Assembly (NCBI GenBank): GCA_030682505.1
Contig: JAUXOH010000300.1
Location: 1-7,599 of the forward strand
Length of the DNA stretch: 7,599 nt
Origin: Candidatus Didemnitutus sp.
GTDB lineage: Bacteria; Verrucomicrobiota; Verrucomicrobiia; Opitutales; Opitutaceae
Direction of reading: 5' to 3'
Shown: piece after piece, positions 5,760-7,599 of the stretch
Numbering within the stretch: the first letter of the stretch is position 1
How the letters are laid out: the number at the start of each line of letters is the position of its first letter
Notes under the pieces: generated by a model
What the model was told of the DNA's origin: nothing
Seen by the model: the letters and a program-made list of their open reading frames with translations, nothing else
Database searches by the model: none
Program-made: the position numbers and the translations under genes

Positions 5760-7599
5760 ATGCGTCTTCGTTCCCTCCTCCTTCTCGCCGGACTTGCCGC
5801 GAGTTCCACCGTGGCGGCGCCGCTGTCGAAGCAGCTCGAGATCGACTTCTTCCGCGAGGTGCCCAATCGCAACCTGAAGGCCCTCGCAGTGCGCTCCGAC
5901 GGACGCATCCTCGGCGGACCGACCCTGCGCGAACTGCCCGGCTCCATTCCCGCCGATCTCCTCTGGACGATTGCGCCGACTACGGATCATCGCGCGTGGT
6001 TGATCGGCACCGGTCCCGAGGGAAAAATTTTTCGCGTCGAGACCAACGTGCGCACCGATTACAAGGTCGGCGTGGCAGTCGACCTGGAGGCCACCCACGT
6101 CGCCGCGCTCCTGCCCTTGGATCAGGATTCGTTTCTCGCCGGCACGTCACCGCAAGGATCGGTCACGCTGGTTCGAAAGGGACAGATTGTCGCCGCGCTC
6201 GAACTGCCGGTGGACTCGATTTTTGATCTCATCCGCCAGCCGGGGGAAGCGAAGGCCGTGCTGATCGCCACCGGGAATCCGGGGCGGATCTACCGCCTCG
6301 AGCTCGCCGCCTTTGAGGCCGCCGGAGTGGCCAAGGGCAAAGTCACCGCGCTCGCCGACCTCGCCCGTCACGGCGTGCAGCCCTTCGGGGAAGTGCGCGA
6401 TCGCAACGTGCGCCGTCTGCTCGCCCTTCCGGACGGTCGCGTCATGGCCGGCTCGGCCCCCAAGGGAAACGTCTACGCCTTTCCCCCCACCGGCGGCGCG
6501 CCGCTGCTGCTTATGGAGAACAAGGAGGCCGAGGTCACCGACCTGCTCCTCGATTCCACGGGTGGATTCTATGCGGCCATCACCCTCTCCGGCACCTTGG
6601 TCGAGAGCCGCGTCAACCGTCCCGCTCCGCCGGTGCCCGCCGCCGCTGCCGGAGCCACGCGGACGCCGGAAGCCGATCCTGCCGACGTCACGCGCAACGA
6701 ACGTTTTCCGGGACGCGGCCAGTTGGTCTACTTCCCTCCCGGTGGCCTGCCCGAAACGGTCATGTCGCGCAGCAACACCGCCTTCTACCGGCTCGCGTGG
6801 CACGATGATGCGAACGTGAGATGGATTTTGATCAGCGGCGGTGAACAGGGTGAATTGCTGGCCTATGCCCCCGGCGAACGTCGCAGCCTCAACCTCGGGG
6901 CCACCGGTTCTGCCCAGGTAAACGCCATTCTCCCCAGCCAAGCCGACGTGCAGGGCTTGTTTCATCTGCTCCGCAACAATCCCACCGGACTGTCGCAACT
7001 GAATTTCTACGACGGCGGCGAGCGTTCGCTCGAAACGCGCAAGATCGATCTCGGGGTCGCGGCCGAGATCGGGCAGCTGCATTTCACGCAAGCCGGCTCC
7101 CACCCCGGCGCAAAAGTACGCGTGGCCCTGCGCACCAGTTTTGGCAGCGATGAATTGGAGGGCTGGTCGGGCTGGGTTGACCTCCAACCGACAGACGGAG
7201 CCTGGTTCGCGCCGGGATTGGTCGGCCGCTATGTCCGGCTGCGCATGACCATCGAGAGCCCGGTGCAGCACACCCCGGTCATCGACAAGGCCACTTTGCA
7301 TTTTCTGCCGCAGAACCGCCGGCCCCAGCTGAGTGACTTCCGGATCTTCCCGCCCCATCTCGGCCTCGTTCCCGCCGCCGAAGCAGCGGTCACCCCGTCC
7401 AACTCCACCCTCGGCCAGCTCCTGGCGCTGGCGGCTCGGGACAGCAAGGACGACTCGGGAACCACCAAGCGTCGCACTTCGTTTCTGAACAGTCTGATCG
7501 TCCCCCAGCCCGGGGCGCAGTTTGTCTATTGGGCGTTGACCGACGCGGACGACGACAACCTGGCCGCCACCTTCTCCCTGCGGCCCGAGCACGCCCCGG
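5760..7599 (+). CDS. Exported beta-propeller-like repeat protein, 3' end outside the window
   Basis: An uninterrupted frame of 613 codons from ATG 5760 to the right edge, with no stop. It starts with a signal peptide (RLRSLLLLAGLAASSTVAA, cut near Ala19/20). Residues about 40-370 contain a recurring blade-like motif: IGTGPEGKIFRV (82-93), LAGTSPQGSVTLV (126-138), IATGNPGRIYRL (169-180), MAGSAPKGNVYAF (229-241), ITLSGTLVES (274-283), GRGQLVYF (318-325) and GGEQGELLAYAPG (360-372). This supports a secreted beta-propeller of WD40/NHL/YVTN style. An Ala/Pro-rich insert lies at about 287-309. After it comes a module with WSGWVDL (469-475), FAPGLVGRYVRLRM (483-496) and IDKATLHFLPQNRRP (508-522), then an Ig-like beginning with YWALTDADDDNL (590-601). 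Comparable uncharacterised proteins with WSxW/RYxxxR segments exist in Acidobacteriota, from memory. No enzymatic motif is seen; a binding or scaffold role near the S55-like protein is inference. Confidence 0.85.
   Translation, partial: MRLRSLLLLAGLAASSTVAAPLSKQLEIDFFREVPNRNLKALAVRSDGRILGGPTLRELPGSIPADLLWTIAPTTDHRAWLIGTGPEGKIFRVETNVRTDYKVGVAVDLEATHVAALLPLDQDSFLAGTSPQGSVTLVRKGQIVAALELPVDSIFDLIRQPGEAKAVLIATGNPGRIYRLELAAFEAAGVAKGKVTALADLARHGVQPFGEVRDRNVRRLLALPDGRVMAGSAPKGNVYAFPPTGGAPLLLMENKEAEVTDLLLDSTGGFYAAITLSGTLVESRVNRPAPPVPAAAAGATRTPEADPADVTRNERFPGRGQLVYFPPGGLPETVMSRSNTAFYRLAWHDDANVRWILISGGEQGELLAYAPGERRSLNLGATGSAQVNAILPSQADVQGLFHLLRNNPTGLSQLNFYDGGERSLETRKIDLGVAAEIGQLHFTQAGSHPGAKVRVALRTSFGSDELEGWSGWVDLQPTDGAWFAPGLVGRYVRLRMTIESPVQHTPVIDKATLHFLPQNRRPQLSDFRIFPPHLGLVPAAEAAVTPSNSTLGQLLALAARDSKDDSGTTKRRTSFLNSLIVPQPGAQFVYWALTDADDDNLAATFSLRPEHAP
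5898..6866 (+). repeat. Protein-level tandem repeats (propeller blades) inside the exported repeat protein
   Basis: The motif glycine (the G before K/S/R/N-I/V-Y/F) falls at residues 88, 133, 175, 236, 278, 320 and 364, giving spacings of 45, 42, 61, 42, 42 and 44. An earlier degenerate copy, SDGRILGG (46-53), resembles PDGRVMAGSAP (225-234). Roughly 42-45 residues per unit matches a beta-propeller blade. The 61-residue gap contains a longer linker (about 184-212), and the Ala/Pro insert at 287-309 disrupts the motif before residue 320. The DNA itself is not repetitive; the repeat is visible only in translation. Confidence 0.6.

Noticed and set aside
6147..7592. 481-codon antisense frame opposite the propeller gene
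   Set aside because: Same composition artefact; the plus-strand frame shows a signal peptide and a regular repeat, so it is the coding strand.

Overview
The window is high-GC bacterial DNA with strong third-position GC and very little intergenic space. Gene content and protein style suggest a Gram-negative, non-sporulating bacterium, most likely a Verrucomicrobiota of the Opitutales/Opitutaceae type. An Acidobacteriota-like source cannot be excluded. This assignment is inference from remembered protein families; no search was run.

Layout: two genes run leftward on the minus strand at the left end. They are maf (dTTP/UTP pyrophosphatase, 202-774) and, 15 bp downstream of it, the first 62 codons of a membrane-anchored protein with a TonB-like N-terminus, cut by the window edge (1-186). 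A 98-bp divergent intergenic region separates maf from a rightward series: nadE (glutamine-dependent NAD+ synthetase, 873-2546), hemL (glutamate-1-semialdehyde aminomutase, 2604-3881), an exported SpoIVB/S55-type serine peptidase-like protein (3919-5697), and an exported beta-propeller-like protein that runs off the right edge (5760 to beyond 7599). No RNA genes, insertion sequences, CRISPR arrays or attachment sites were seen, and no gap longer than 100 bp lacks a gene.

The left two thirds is housekeeping: house-cleaning of non-canonical nucleotides, NAD+ synthesis and the C5 route to tetrapyrroles. These genes probably sit together without a shared pathway. The right third is the interesting part. 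It holds two consecutive signal-peptide proteins, a putative serine peptidase with the S55 motifs in a different order from sporulation SpoIVB, and a repeat protein whose conserved 'G-x-G/P-x-G-x-I-Y-R' type motifs recur every 42-45 residues. They look like a small envelope/periplasmic two-gene unit of unknown function. Each of the two is preceded by a perfect hairpin 16-20 nt before its start codon. None of the six starts has a recognisable Shine-Dalgarno sequence, and the four rightward genes have a C-rich stretch directly before ATG.
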